Shown: positions 1 to 9,150 of the stretch, in pieces
Position numbering within the stretch: position 1 is the stretch's first letter
How the letters are laid out: the number at the start of each line of letters is the position of its first letter
Source of the DNA: an uncultured Candidatus Melainabacteria bacterium
Lineage (GTDB): Bacteria > Cyanobacteriota > Vampirovibrionia > Gastranaerophilales > Gastranaerophilaceae
Direction: 5' to 3'
Assembly: GCA_934754515.1 (NCBI GenBank)
Contig: CAKVIG010000005.1
Location: 1-64,000 of the forward strand
Length of the DNA: 64,000 nt
Program-made: the position numbers and the translations under genes
The notes under the pieces: model-generated
What the model was told of the DNA's origin: nothing
What the model saw: only the letters and a program-made list of their open reading frames with translations
Database searches by the model: none

Positions 1-310
1 TTCATTTTTGTTGTCCATCATTCTTTGCGAATTAACAAGTTTATTTCGTCTTTCGCTATTCTGTTTTCAAGGTTCAATAAAAATTGAAATGCCTTGTTTT
101 CTTATTATTTATATTTTGCTATTTATAATAAAAATTTAGGCTTTAAATCTTTTTCACGAAGATGACCAGACTACTTAATTCCTCCGGCTGTCTTTCGACT
201 TCACCAACGTTTTTATCGGTTCGTTTCTCTTTGACTTCGTTTCCTCTGTCTCGGTTCCGTTTCCTTCACCCGACGTTTATTATCATACGATATCAATTTT
301 AAAAGTCAAC
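1..310 (-). promoter_or_regulatory. Probable 16S rRNA operon promoter and leader (gene itself lies left of the window)
   Basis: Read on the minus strand, a strong promoter (TTGACT at 309-304, 16-bp spacer, TATGAT at 287-282) precedes about 280 noncoding bases. These include GAACCTTGAAAAC, a string typical of bacterial rRNA leaders and spacers, and end with ACAACAAAAATGAA at base 1, the kind of sequence that directly precedes the GAGTTTGATC start of 16S rRNA. AT-rich sequence upstream of the -35 could act as an UP element. No reading frame is convincing here. The rRNA gene is not visible, so the assignment is inference from leader style and promoter strength. Confidence 0.55.
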
Positions 311-602
311 ACCTTTTTTTTATTTTCTTTTACAAAAGTTAAAATTTTATAAAAATTTTGAATTTGTAAATAGGTAGATTAGGCTAATTTTATTGAGATA
401 GAAACCTCTTAAAAATAATTAAAAAGTTTTTAAAATTTCTTTTAATTTTTAGTCTTTTTTAAGTTAAATTTTGAAAAATATAGCATGTACATGATAAAAA
501 ACATGCTATTAACATGTTAATTTATTTTCATTTGCCCCTCAGAGGGAAACACCAAGACTTGCTAATTTTATATAAACTTTCTTGTTCAATACATGTACAT
601 AT
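311..602. other. AT-rich intergenic stretch without a gene
   Basis: No supported coding sequence. There is one clear inverted repeat (AGCATGT and ACATGCT around 482-510) of unknown role. The rest is AT-rich spacer between the putative rRNA promoter and a minus-strand terminator. Confidence 0.5.
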
Positions 603-627
603 AAAAAAAGAGCCTATACGGCTCTTA
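603..627 (-). terminator. Rho-independent terminator
   Basis: A perfect 7-bp stem AAGAGCC/GGCTCTT with a 5-nt loop is followed on the minus strand by a run of T. It terminates minus-strand transcription coming from the right. Confidence 0.75.
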
Positions 628-835
628 GAATTAAGAATAGCTGGAAGTATGAAAAAGATTTAATATACTTATATTTAACTCCGATTGGGATTGCAATGAT
701 ATTCGACAGGTCGGTAATTCGAAGTTACATGCGGGGGGATATTGGTAACAAAAAGTGCATGATTTAAAATTAAACAATGCGCTTTTTACTAAGATTAAAG
801 GTGGAAATCGCTATTGCTTTTCCCACCCAACCTTA
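603..835 (-). ncRNA. Putative structured noncoding RNA with intrinsic terminator, unassigned
   Basis: On the minus strand, a TATAGT -10-like box (near 840-835) is followed by about 230 bases with strong pairing. A GGTTGGG 5' end can pair with CCCAATC near 675. A 15-bp stem with one mismatch has arms near 783-769 and 750-736. A perfect AAGAGCC/GGCTCTT terminator hairpin with a run of seven T ends the unit. No ORF with a credible ribosome-binding site fills it. The size and paired ends would suit 6S RNA, but I cannot assign a family from sequence alone. Confidence 0.35.
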
Positions 836-867
836 CTATAAATTTTAGTTTCTGATTAATTATTCAA

Positions 868-1113
868 TTAATCAGGAAATCCACAACAATATGCAATACA
901 TTCAAGACATGCATCTCCTAGTGATTCTTCATCGTCATAACTAGCTAATAATTTGATAGCATCATCTGTTTTTACATTAGGAGAAGAAATTCCCCTAACA
1001 AAACTATCTGCTGTAATTGCAACCGCCGGAGCAGAGATAGCAGCAACACCTGTTTTCTTAAGTAGATTTTGTTTACTTCCAAAATTCATTGATGAAATAG
1101 CGTTTATTTTCAT
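868..1113 (-). CDS. Small hypothetical protein, lineage-type MKIN...FG N-terminus
   Basis: 81 aa. The N-terminus MKINAISSMNFGSK is of a kind I associate with Gastranaerophilales proteins, a short leader with an FG motif. A hydrophobic Ala-rich segment (about residues 21-37) follows, and the tail is Cys-rich (CLECIAYCCGFPD), possibly metal binding or disulfide bonded. An AAAGGAAC ribosome-binding site precedes the ATG. The stop codon lies inside a perfect inverted repeat (CTGATTAATT/AATTAATCAG, 851-874) that may help termination. Function unknown. It is probably real because of the start signal and lineage-like N-terminus. Confidence 0.55.
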   Translation of the reverse strand: MKINAISSMNFGSKQNLLKKTGVAAISAPAVAITADSFVRGISSPNVKTDDAIKLLASYDDEESLGDACLECIAYCCGFPD

Positions 1114-1189
1114 TATAAGTTGTTCCTTTCTTTTCCATATTAAAACATCTAAAAATTATTTTTGCTATGTTTGATTTAATATTTACTAA

Positions 1190-1455
1190 ACCTTCACCCT
1201 AACCCTCTCCCTCGGAGAGGGAATAACCAAGATGCGTTTAGTTATTATTTATTATCCACCTAAACCCTCTCCGAGGGAGAGGGTAGAATTTCAAGTTGAG
1301 AGTCAGCATTTTTTTAAGACTCGAAACTTAGAAATTCGGGTGAGGGTTTGAGCCGCAAGGCGATTTGAGTTTTATAATTTGTTTTGATTTTGTTTTGTAA
1401 AACCCTCTCCCTAGCCCTCTCCCTAGGAGAGGGAATAACCGTAATATGTTAATTT
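1190..1455. repeat. Cluster of dispersed CCCTCTCC/GGAGAGGG repeats
   Basis: Three related repeat units lie in this gap, each built on CCCTCTCC facing GGAGAGGG with flanking text such as GGGTGAGGGTTTGAG. Related units occur at 3963-4036, 14644-14830, 16560-16612, 18560-18690, 62706-62752 and 63535-63693. They sit only in core intergenic gaps. Nothing codes here. Confidence 0.7.
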
Positions 1456-1530
1456 TTTTAAAAATCTTAAATTTAAACGTCTACATCCTATCAAAAACTA
1501 TATTGTCGATTTTATCTATAAAAAATTATA

Positions 1531-1567
1531 ACAGCAGGCGGAGAACTTTCAGTTCTCCGCCTGCTGT
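1531..1567 (-). terminator. Terminator of the hydrogenase-like operon
   Basis: A 17-bp perfect inverted repeat with a 3-nt loop lies downstream of the last operon gene. On the minus strand it is followed by TTATAATTTTTT. A second hairpin (GTTGGGCA/TGCCCAAC) lies between it and the stop codon. Confidence 0.75.
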
Positions 1568-1605
1568 AAATACGTTATTGTTGGGCAGGTATGCCCAACC
1601 GACAA

Positions 1606-2349
1606 TTATTTCTTATAAGAAATAAAATCCAAAATACCATTAATAAATGTTAATGGGTGAACCGGACATCCCGGAATGTACAAATCAATCGGATATTTTT
1701 CCAAGAATTCTCTATTTAATTTTGAAGATTCTTGGAATACACCGCCTGAAATTGAGCATGCGCCAGCCAAGATTACAATCTTAGGATCAGGAGTTGCTTT
1801 ATAAGCGTCTTCTAATGCCCAAGCCATGTTTTCAGAAATAGGACCTGTTACAACCAAGCCATCAGCGTGTCTAGGTGAAGCCACAAAGTTGATACCAAAT
1901 CTGCCCATATCAAAGTTACAGTTAGAGCATGCGTTCAATTCCATTTCACAACCGTTACAACCGGCAGCAGAAACTTGTCTGAGTTTCAAAGATTTTCCAA
2001 AAACTTTTTTGATTTCTTTTCTAGCTGTAATAGCTGCTTTCTCAAAATCTTCAGGTGTCATGTTCTCAGTAACGATTAATCTATTTCTATCGGTAGAAGA
2101 TAGTTTATAGTAGTTACTGAAACGAATTGCACCGCATTCACATTGACCGCAAAGCGTACATTTACCCAAATCTATTGACAGCGGGTCAGCTTTCAAAGCT
2201 CCTGTCGGACAAATTGATTCGTCAACAGTACAGCCTTCACAGTTTTTTAAGATAGGAAAACCTCTGAATTGGCTACGCATTGGTGCGTTTGGAATATCAG
2301 GAATGAATTGTTTTCCTTGAAAATATTTTAATTTAAGTGTATCTAGCAT
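1606..2349 (-). CDS. hyfI: Hydrogenase-4/Ehr-type small subunit (NuoB-like) with N-terminal ferredoxin domain
   Basis: 247 aa. The N-terminal third carries ferredoxin-like Cys clusters (CEGCTVDESICPTG and CTLCGQCECG), and the rest is a NuoB/HycG-type small subunit. Proximal 4Fe-4S ligands are visible as CNGCE plus a further Cys (about residues 134-142), GACS and PGCP. This equals a fusion of the HyfH-like and HyfI-like polypeptides. It is last in a six-gene operon and would sit in the soluble arm, passing electrons from ferredoxin-type clusters to the large subunit. Because the large-subunit partner lacks the complete NiFe site, a hydrogen-evolving role is doubtful; an energy-converting hydrogenase-related (Ehr) complex is the better name. 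Confidence 0.85.
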   Translation of the reverse strand: MLDTLKLKYFQGKQFIPDIPNAPMRSQFRGFPILKNCEGCTVDESICPTGALKADPLSIDLGKCTLCGQCECGAIRFSNYYKLSSTDRNRLIVTENMTPEDFEKAAITARKEIKKVFGKSLKLRQVSAAGCNGCEMELNACSNCNFDMGRFGINFVASPRHADGLVVTGPISENMAWALEDAYKATPDPKIVILAGACSISGGVFQESSKLNREFLEKYPIDLYIPGCPVHPLTFINGILDFISYKK

Positions 2350-2464
2350 AATAAATTCCTTTATTTAAGTCTTTAGGTCTTTAAGTCGTTAAGCAATTAA
2401 GTTCATTATAAAATTCTTTTAATACGAACTTAATGTCTTAATGCCTTAACGACTTAAAAACGCT

Positions 2465-3928
2465 CTACAAATCATTTCCACAATAAGACAAGTTAAAGCT
2501 TTTGTTACACAATGGGAAGTCTGAAACGCCGTTGTTTCTTACTGCCATTGCAAGCATATACCAGTTGTTGAAAGAAGGGTCTTTCATCTTGTATCTCAAT
2601 AACTCGCCATTTGCGCCTGTTACAGCGATGTGAACAATTTCACCTCTCCAACCTTCCGTCATAGATACTACAAAAGAGTTTGGAGTTAAGTTCTTGTTAG
2701 GTGTAACCTTGATAGGTTCTGCCTTGTATTCTTTAAGTTTAGCAAGTAATTTCTTAACAATTTGCATTGATTGTTTAACTTCTTTGTATCTTAACTTAAA
2801 TCTTGAGTGAACATCACCAGTTGCCTTGAATGGTTTTACAACATCAAGTGAAGTATACCACTTATCGTTGAAATCAAATCTTGTATCAATATCAACGCCG
2901 GATGAACGAGCAGCCATACCAACAGCACCCAATGATTTAGCACTGTCTTGAGAAACAACGCCTGTTCTTTCCATTCTTGAGATACAAGACGGAGTTCTTA
3001 GCATAACCTTAGTTGTTCTATCTACTGTTTTTGCTACACCGTCAAGCATTTCAACAATCTTGTCTGACATTTTTTCATCAATATCAAAATTAACACCGCC
3101 AACATTAATCAAACCTCTTCCGAAACGGCTTCCTGAGATTTCCAACATTGTGTTAATTACCAAAGTTCTTGTGATACCAAAGATTGAAGCACCCATCAAA
3201 TATGCCATATCACCGCCAATTGCACCCATATCACCGATATGAATTGCCATTCTTTCCATTTCTAACGCTACACGTCTGATGATTTGTGCTTTATTAGAAA
3301 CTGCAGAATCTGACAAAGCTTCCATTGCTTGAGAGTAAGCCATGTTATAACCGATTACGGAATCACCACAAACTGATTCAGCCAATCTGTTATTGTATCC
3401 TTTACCCTTCAAGAATAATTCTTCAACGCCTCTGTGTTGATAACCAAGCATGATTTCCAAATCATAAACCTTTTCACCTTGGCACATAAATCTAAAGTGA
3501 CCAGGTTCAATAACACCCGCGTGGATAGGTCCAACAGCTACTTGGTGAACATCTTCGCCTTGCATTTCAAAGAATGGGTACTTATCCTGATTCTTTCTCA
3601 ATGGTTTTAACCAAGGATGATGCAAAGGCTCAATGCCAAACTCTTCATAAAATTCTCTTTCAAAAATATGAAAAGCAGGAACTTTTTGTGTAATAGACTC
3701 ATAAGATTTAACATCAGGTGTAAACAATGTTGATGTTACGTACAATTTGCCAACCTTATCATCAGCCATTACAACATATAATCTTACATTTGCGAATTCT
3801 TGTTTTCCGAAGAAACCAACAACTCTCATTTTCATTTTCTCAACGTCTGCTCGAATTTCGTCTATCGAAATAGTCGGAATATCAAACGCATTTATCTTTT
3901 TGTTGTTTTCAGTTATTATCCAATTCAT
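2465..3928 (-). CDS. hyfG: Hydrogenase-4/Ehr-type large subunit, NuoC-NuoD fusion, NiFe ligands incomplete
   Basis: 487 aa. Residues 1-130 are NuoC-like and the rest NuoD/HycE-like, with MLGYQHRGVEELF typical of the large-subunit core. True group-4 hydrogenases bind NiFe through CGxC near the middle and DPCxxC at the C-terminus. Here the first motif reads ESVCGDSV, one Cys only, and the C-terminal region reads DFPLCNKSFNLSYCGN, so DPCxxC is gone. That pattern matches Ehr complexes, which keep the hydrogenase fold without a NiFe centre. Gene order (B-C-E-F-G-I) follows the hyf operon. The catalytic substrate cannot be read from sequence. Confidence 0.85.
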   Translation of the reverse strand: MNWIITENNKKINAFDIPTISIDEIRADVEKMKMRVVGFFGKQEFANVRLYVVMADDKVGKLYVTSTLFTPDVKSYESITQKVPAFHIFEREFYEEFGIEPLHHPWLKPLRKNQDKYPFFEMQGEDVHQVAVGPIHAGVIEPGHFRFMCQGEKVYDLEIMLGYQHRGVEELFLKGKGYNNRLAESVCGDSVIGYNMAYSQAMEALSDSAVSNKAQIIRRVALEMERMAIHIGDMGAIGGDMAYLMGASIFGITRTLVINTMLEISGSRFGRGLINVGGVNFDIDEKMSDKIVEMLDGVAKTVDRTTKVMLRTPSCISRMERTGVVSQDSAKSLGAVGMAARSSGVDIDTRFDFNDKWYTSLDVVKPFKATGDVHSRFKLRYKEVKQSMQIVKKLLAKLKEYKAEPIKVTPNKNLTPNSFVVSMTEGWRGEIVHIAVTGANGELLRYKMKDPSFNNWYMLAMAVRNNGVSDFPLCNKSFNLSYCGNDL

Positions 3929-3962
3929 AATTACCTTCTTTTAATATTATCATTAAGAGGAT

Positions 3963-4036
3963 AAACCCTCACCCGAATTTCTGAGTTTCGCGAAGCTCAA
4001 CTTGAAATTCTACCCTCTCCCTAGGAGAGGGTAATT
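3963..4036. repeat. Dispersed GGAGAGGG repeat copy
   Basis: One repeat unit with AACCCTCACCCGAATTTCTG at one side and CCCTCTCCCTAGGAGAGGG at the other lies between two genes of the hyf-like operon. The unit resembles the copy near 1270-1350 in inverted order. Confidence 0.65.
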
Positions 4037-4041
4037 AAGTA

Positions 4042-5463
4042 TTAAAATCCTGCAACAGTTGCAAGAATTGCTTGAGTCAAACCTTGTGGCATGTAAATAC
4101 CGATTACGAATGCCAAAATAAGCATTACAACTTGTGGCAAATACATTGTCCAACTTAGTTTAACAGGCTCAACTTCATGAGTTGGTGCTGAGAAAGACAT
4201 CTTAACAACAGCTTTTCCCAAACCATAAAGAACAATTGTTAATAATAGCAAGAACAATGCGCACATAATAAAGTGACCTTTCAAGAACATTGTCTTAACC
4301 ATTAAAAATTCACTTATAAACAAAACTGATGGTGGAAATGCAACAATTCCCAAGAATGATGCAACCCATAACCAACCTGTTTTCTTATCTGTTTTCAAAA
4401 GTCCCGTTACTGATTTGATTTTCTTTGTTCCATAAATTTCAAGAACGTTTCCTGAAGTTAGGAAGAAAGAAGCTTTAATCAATGAGTGACCAATCAAGTG
4501 AATGATAGCAGCCAACATACCAACACCGCCTAATGCAGTACCGATTGCCAAAATACCCATATTTTCGATTGATGAGTATGCCAACATTCTCTTATAGTTG
4601 TTAATATGGTAAACAAAAACTGCTGTAATGAACAATGACAAGAAGCCCATTGTCAAAAGCATTAATCTTGCAAAACTGTCACAACCTGAAAGAACCATAA
4701 TTCTGAATACGTTTACAATCATCAAGAATGCTGAGTTTAACAAAGTTGCTGAAAGTAAAGCTGAAATTGGTGATGGTGCTTCTGCGTGAGCATCAGGCAA
4801 CCAAAAGTGAACAGGTGCAAGACCCATTTTTGTACCAATACCAAATAATATAAATACAAAAGATAATTGAAGCCAGAAGTGGTTGAATAGTGGAGCATTA
4901 TTAAATAATTCACTATAAAATAATGTGTTCAAACTGCCTGTTGCAACTGTCATTAAGATAATACCAACAAATGCCAAAGCAATACCGATTGAACAAATAA
5001 ATACATATTTCCAAGCTGCTTCAATTGAATGTTTTGTTTTGTGGAAATAAATTAAATACGCACTTGCTAATGTTGTACCTTCAATGAATACCCAAGAAGC
5101 ACCTAAGTTTGTACTTAAAACCGCACCTGTCATAGAGAATACAAAGAACAATACCATATATGTATAATGTCTTAGTTTTCTGGTCAAAGACGCTTCGTTT
5201 TTTGTATAACCGTTGTTATAAATAGCAACTGCAAGGAATACAATTGACATAACCATCAAGAAAATCCTGTTAGTGCTGTCAACTGCAAAGAACTTGCTTG
5301 GCTGCCACATTGGCAAGAAATCAACGTTTAAGCAAAATGCCAATGAAACAACGAAGTGCAACAATGCGTATAAATTAATCATTAAATTGTTTAAGAATTT
5401 GCTCTTAAATAAGAACAATATAAGACACGCTAAAAGCGGGAATAATAAAATTAAATTAATCAT
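4042..5463 (-). CDS. hyfF: Hydrogenase-4 membrane subunit HyfF-like (Mrp/NuoN antiporter family)
   Basis: 473 aa, about 13-14 predicted membrane helices. It carries the proton-pumping antiporter signature, including GLAPVHFWLPDAHAEAPSP with the conserved Lys/His region and a following HxxxKASFF helix (GHSLIKASFFLTSG). It starts with an ATG that overlaps the upstream hyfE stop by 8 bp, suggesting translational coupling. Role: ion-translocating membrane subunit of the complex. It is shorter than E. coli HyfF (about 526 aa) but complete at both ends. Confidence 0.85.
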   Translation of the reverse strand: MINLILLFPLLACLILFLFKSKFLNNLMINLYALLHFVVSLAFCLNVDFLPMWQPSKFFAVDSTNRIFLMVMSIVFLAVAIYNNGYTKNEASLTRKLRHYTYMVLFFVFSMTGAVLSTNLGASWVFIEGTTLASAYLIYFHKTKHSIEAAWKYVFICSIGIALAFVGIILMTVATGSLNTLFYSELFNNAPLFNHFWLQLSFVFILFGIGTKMGLAPVHFWLPDAHAEAPSPISALLSATLLNSAFLMIVNVFRIMVLSGCDSFARLMLLTMGFLSLFITAVFVYHINNYKRMLAYSSIENMGILAIGTALGGVGMLAAIIHLIGHSLIKASFFLTSGNVLEIYGTKKIKSVTGLLKTDKKTGWLWVASFLGIVAFPPSVLFISEFLMVKTMFLKGHFIMCALFLLLLTIVLYGLGKAVVKMSFSAPTHEVEPVKLSWTMYLPQVVMLILAFVIGIYMPQGLTQAILATVAGF

Positions 5464-6163
5464 TGTACTCGTAATCCTTCAAATCTGATAATTGTGAAAC
5501 TTCCAAATCGTCAAATTCATTGTTAATTTCTTTAACTAACATACCCAAGATGAATACGGCGATAAAGATATCAAGTAAAACACCCATGTTTACAATAATT
5601 GGCATTTCTTTTGCAACAGATAATGATAACAAGAAGATACCGTTTTCCATTGTGATGAAACCAATTACGTTTGATAAAACTTTGTGTTTAATTGTAATCA
5701 ACCACAAGCTTGTAATAATCATTGCGATTGAAACTCCAAAGTACATTGGTGATACCAATTTGAATTGTGGAGCATCGATATTTGCAACCAAGAAGCCTGC
5801 AAATAAGATTATACTTGATATAAATAAGCAGTAAAAGTGAGGGATATTCGCATCTGTATCTCTGTGAGCTTGTGTTTTCTTCACAACCTTTTTAAGAAAC
5901 AAAGGAATAACGAACGCTTTTACAATTAATGTTTCAACTATCACAAATAATAAACCTATGATGTGTGGCATATTTGCTAAGATTGATTCAGGACCTGAAA
6001 TCATTGTCCAGTTGAACCAAGGTTCTTTAGCAAATCCAGACAAACATACAAAGAACAACAACCAACCTTGCGCAATAAGCATATTTACGTGCGCAGCCAA
6101 ACGGCTTGTTGCAGCGATGTATATCATAGATAAACCTAATAAAATTATAAATATGTTTTCCAT
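5456..6163 (-). CDS. hyfE: Hydrogenase-4 membrane subunit HyfE-like
   Basis: 235 aa, a hydrophobic protein with roughly 7 membrane helices, slightly longer than E. coli HyfE (216 aa). Its C-terminal half resembles NuoK-type subunits (ENGIFLLSLSVAKEMP), expected of the HyfE family, which supplies a small proton-channel module. It lies between HyfC-like and HyfF-like genes and overlaps the latter by 8 bp. The tail is acidic (EFDDLEVSQLSDLKDYEYND). Confidence 0.82.
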   Translation of the reverse strand: MENIFIILLGLSMIYIAATSRLAAHVNMLIAQGWLLFFVCLSGFAKEPWFNWTMISGPESILANMPHIIGLLFVIVETLIVKAFVIPLFLKKVVKKTQAHRDTDANIPHFYCLFISSIILFAGFLVANIDAPQFKLVSPMYFGVSIAMIITSLWLITIKHKVLSNVIGFITMENGIFLLSLSVAKEMPIIVNMGVLLDIFIAVFILGMLVKEINNEFDDLEVSQLSDLKDYEYND

Positions 6164-6235
6164 AATATTTACCTTTTAAACTACCTTTTTCGACTTAAGT
6201 TTCTGGATAAAAGGTGTGTTAAAACACACCTTTTA

Positions 6236-7159
6236 TCAACCACCATAAACTCTGTATGTTACTAGAGCAAGAATTAGAAGTGCTGTTAAAGACATGATGA
6301 AAATGAATTCAAACACGTGAGTCATTCTGAATCTTGCCATAGATGATTCAACAGTACCGATTATTACTGAAAGAACAAATATAACTGCAACATAAGCCAA
6401 GATAGCTTCAATTCCCGTCCAAGAAGAAGGAATTACCAAGTTTGCAATCAAAGATTCAAACAATAATAGTTTAATAGCAGACGCCCAAGTGATTAAACCT
6501 AAATCCATACCTGAGTTATCAAGAATCATAACTTCGTGAATCATAGTTAACTCTAAGTGAGTTGTAGGATCATCAACAGGAACTCTGCAACCTTCAATCA
6601 GTAACATAATAAACAAAGTTACTGCAAGAAGGATTATAATTAGAACGCCATAAACACCGGCATTTTCTAAAATCATTCTTAAGTTTGCGAAACTAAAGTT
6701 TCCTGTTAGAGCAACAACAGATGCCATTGCAATAAAGAAAGCAGGTTCAACGATTGTTGAGAAGCAAGCTTCACGAGCTGCGCCCATACCTTCAAAACTG
6801 CTACCTGTATCCATTGCGGATAACAAAGCAAAGAATTTACCCAAACTTAGTGAATAAGCGAATACAATAAACGCACAAGGAATATTTATAATAGACATTC
6901 CGTTAATCATTGGAACAAACAATGCTGCAAATATTGTTGTAGCAAATCCAACAACAGGAGCAAACTTAAACACCCAAGAAGTTGTTGTACTGATTACAAA
7001 TTCCTTCTTCATAAGTCTTAAGAAGTCCCATAATGGTTGCCAAATGCAAACACCTTTTCTTCCTGCGAAAAATGCTTTTGTTTTTTTGATAACGCCTATC
7101 AATAAGAATGGAGCAATTAAAAGAACTAATATATTTATTAATAATATGATTAAATTCAT
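6236..7159 (-). CDS. hyfC: Hydrogenase-4 membrane subunit HyfC-like (NuoH family)
   Basis: 307 aa, the same length as E. coli HycD. About 8 membrane helices and the NuoH-type loop motifs GSSFEGMGAAREA and EGCRVPVDDPTTHLELTM, which contact the quinone/soluble-arm interface. I chose the internal ATG at 7159 over one 10 codons upstream because GGAGG lies 9 bases before it and it overlaps the hyfB stop as TAATG. It anchors the hydrophilic arm to the membrane and is indispensable in this complex type. Confidence 0.87.
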   Translation of the reverse strand: MNLIILLINILVLLIAPFLLIGVIKKTKAFFAGRKGVCIWQPLWDFLRLMKKEFVISTTTSWVFKFAPVVGFATTIFAALFVPMINGMSIINIPCAFIVFAYSLSLGKFFALLSAMDTGSSFEGMGAAREACFSTIVEPAFFIAMASVVALTGNFSFANLRMILENAGVYGVLIIILLAVTLFIMLLIEGCRVPVDDPTTHLELTMIHEVMILDNSGMDLGLITWASAIKLLLFESLIANLVIPSSWTGIEAILAYVAVIFVLSVIIGTVESSMARFRMTHVFEFIFIMSLTALLILALVTYRVYGG

Positions 7160-9150
7160 TAGTTTATTCCTCCAAACCAAACAAGACATACAATAGCTAA
7201 TACAAGAAATGCCAAACCGTAAGCAATGTATTGTTGGATGTTACCGCTCTGAATTCTTTCGAATTTAGAAAGTAATTTTTCATCCCACTTGATTAGCGGT
7301 TTAACAATATAAGCTTCTTCAATGTCTTCAATATCTTGTTCATAGTGAGCTTCCTTAGGGAATAATTCCTTAGGTTTCTTAATATGTGTAACTCTCTTGA
7401 ACAAAGGTTTTAATGTTGATAAGAACAAGCTTACGTAAGATGCGCCTGTATATTGAACATGAGCGTTGCCTCTATTATATCCGCAACCCCAAGTTGTATG
7501 TTCTGCAACTTTTTTGTGTGCCAACATTTTGTATGCATACAATGCAATAATTAGAACTGCCAAGACAAAGAAACAAATTGAAAGGATTTGCATCATTGTT
7601 AAAACAGTCATTGGAACAACAGCGTTTGATACATTTACAAACATACTGATTGGTCCCATAATTAATGCTACGAATACTTGTGGCATCATACCAATAGCAA
7701 GAGCAGCAACAGCAAGTAATGCCATTGGAACCCACATGCATTTTGGTACATCTTTTTCAACGTGGTTGTAGATTTCTTCGTTTCTTGGTTGTCCCAAGAA
7801 AGTAATACTTGCAGCTTTAGTGAAGCAAAGCATTGCCATTGTTCCAACCATAGCCAAACCAGCCATAGCCAAAATTAATGTAATTAACAACGCAATATTA
7901 CTTCCCAATGTACCTTTTAACATACCAAAGTATATTAAAAATTCACTGATAAAGCCGTTGAATGGTGGCAAACCGCTAATAGCTGCCGCACCAATTATAA
8001 ATAAAGAAGCTGTGTTAGGCATCTTCTTAATCAAACCGCCCAAAACTTCCATATCTCTTGTATGAGTTCTGTTATAAACTGAACCTGCGCCAAAGAACAT
8101 CAATTCTTTAAAAATTGAGTGGTTCAAAATGTGTAAAATACCGCCTGCAAAACCAAGCATTGCTACAAGTTGGTTTCCATAAGCCAAGCCCATCATACCT
8201 AAGCCGATACCTAAGCCGATAATACCGATATTTTCAATTGATGAATAAGCCAAAAGCTTTTTCAAATCTCTTTGAGCCAAAGCATACAAAATACCATACA
8301 AAGCAGTTACCAAAGCAACTACAAATACAGTATATGCAATACACTTAGAAGGTGTTCCTATCAAGAACAACATTCTCAAGATTCCGTACAAACCTGTTTT
8401 AATCATTACACCTGACATGATTGCTGAAACGTGTGATGGTGCAGCAGGGTGAGCGTCAGGCAACCAATTATGGAATGGTACAAAACCTGCTTTGATACCG
8501 AAGCCCAAGAAAGCAAGGAAGAATGCAATATTTGCAAATTGTTCGCTACCTTGAAGAGCCGGTGCAAAATCAGCAAAGTTCAAACTGTTTGACTGAATGT
8601 TTAATAAAACAAAAGCAGCAATAATAAATATTACTGACAAATGCATATAAACTAAATACTTAATACCTGCAGAAATAACTTCTTTCTTTTCGCCCTCAAA
8701 TATTACAAGGAAGAATGATGACAATGACATCAATTCCCACACGATAAGGAAGAACAAAGCATTCTGCACTGTTACAACCATTGTCATTGACATAATCAAC
8801 ATCATCAAGAAGAAACAGTGTGATGAAACATTCATACCTTTATCAAAATAAGGTTTCATGTAACCGTTCGCATAAACTGTTCCCAAGAAGCTCATAATTG
8901 AAATAACAATTACGAAAAATGCTGATAATGGGTCAATTACAAAATTTACATCACCTAAAATCGGTGACATGTAAACTGTAGTGCTTAGAGGTACTCCGGT
9001 AAGCATTACAGCCGCTGCCGGCAATAATAATAAAACGGCTGACAGCAATGAAAATACTGAGCAAACTTTAAATTTAAAGCGCTCTTTTACTACTACGGAC
9101 AATAAAGCTCCCAATAGCAGTAATCCTAATGCTAAAAAATAAATTTCCAT
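7159..9150 (-). CDS. hyfB: Hydrogenase-4 subunit HyfB-like (NuoL family proton pump)
   Basis: 663 aa, close to E. coli HyfB (672 aa), with about 15-16 membrane helices. It shows the NuoL core GFVPFHNWLPDAHPAAPSHV (Lys/His proton path) and the helix HILNHSIFKELMFFGAGSV. It is first in the six-gene minus-strand operon and its stop overlaps the hyfC start. A hairpin (9221-9246) and no other gene lie upstream. It would couple electron transfer in the soluble arm to ion translocation. Confidence 0.88.
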   Translation of the reverse strand: MEIYFLALGLLLLGALLSVVVKERFKFKVCSVFSLLSAVLLLLPAAAVMLTGVPLSTTVYMSPILGDVNFVIDPLSAFFVIVISIMSFLGTVYANGYMKPYFDKGMNVSSHCFFLMMLIMSMTMVVTVQNALFFLIVWELMSLSSFFLVIFEGEKKEVISAGIKYLVYMHLSVIFIIAAFVLLNIQSNSLNFADFAPALQGSEQFANIAFFLAFLGFGIKAGFVPFHNWLPDAHPAAPSHVSAIMSGVMIKTGLYGILRMLFLIGTPSKCIAYTVFVVALVTALYGILYALAQRDLKKLLAYSSIENIGIIGLGIGLGMMGLAYGNQLVAMLGFAGGILHILNHSIFKELMFFGAGSVYNRTHTRDMEVLGGLIKKMPNTASLFIIGAAAISGLPPFNGFISEFLIYFGMLKGTLGSNIALLITLILAMAGLAMVGTMAMLCFTKAASITFLGQPRNEEIYNHVEKDVPKCMWVPMALLAVAALAIGMMPQVFVALIMGPISMFVNVSNAVVPMTVLTMMQILSICFFVLAVLIIALYAYKMLAHKKVAEHTTWGCGYNRGNAHVQYTGASYVSLFLSTLKPLFKRVTHIKKPKELFPKEAHYEQDIEDIEEAYIVKPLIKWDEKLLSKFERIQSGNIQQYIAYGLAFLVLAIVCLVWFGGIN

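Noticed and set aside
582..767. 61-aa plus-strand frame
   Set aside because: No ribosome-binding site, unusual composition, and it lies over the terminator and structured RNA of the opposite strand.
953..1174. 73-aa plus-strand frame opposite the small MKIN gene
   Set aside because: Mirror frame of 868-1113 without a start signal.
1531..1567. Possible CRISPR-like or repeat element
   Set aside because: A single 17-bp hairpin with a T-run after the operon is adequately explained as a terminator. No CRISPR array was seen anywhere in the window.
2465..3928. Genuine NiFe hydrogenase large subunit
   Set aside because: Gene order and overall fold fit, but the CGxC and DPCxxC ligand motifs are incomplete, so I call it hydrogenase-like (Ehr).
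7475..7741. 88-aa Cys-rich minus-strand frame inside hyfB
   Set aside because: Shifted frame inside a clear membrane protein gene; the Cys richness comes from the base composition of the overlapping gene.
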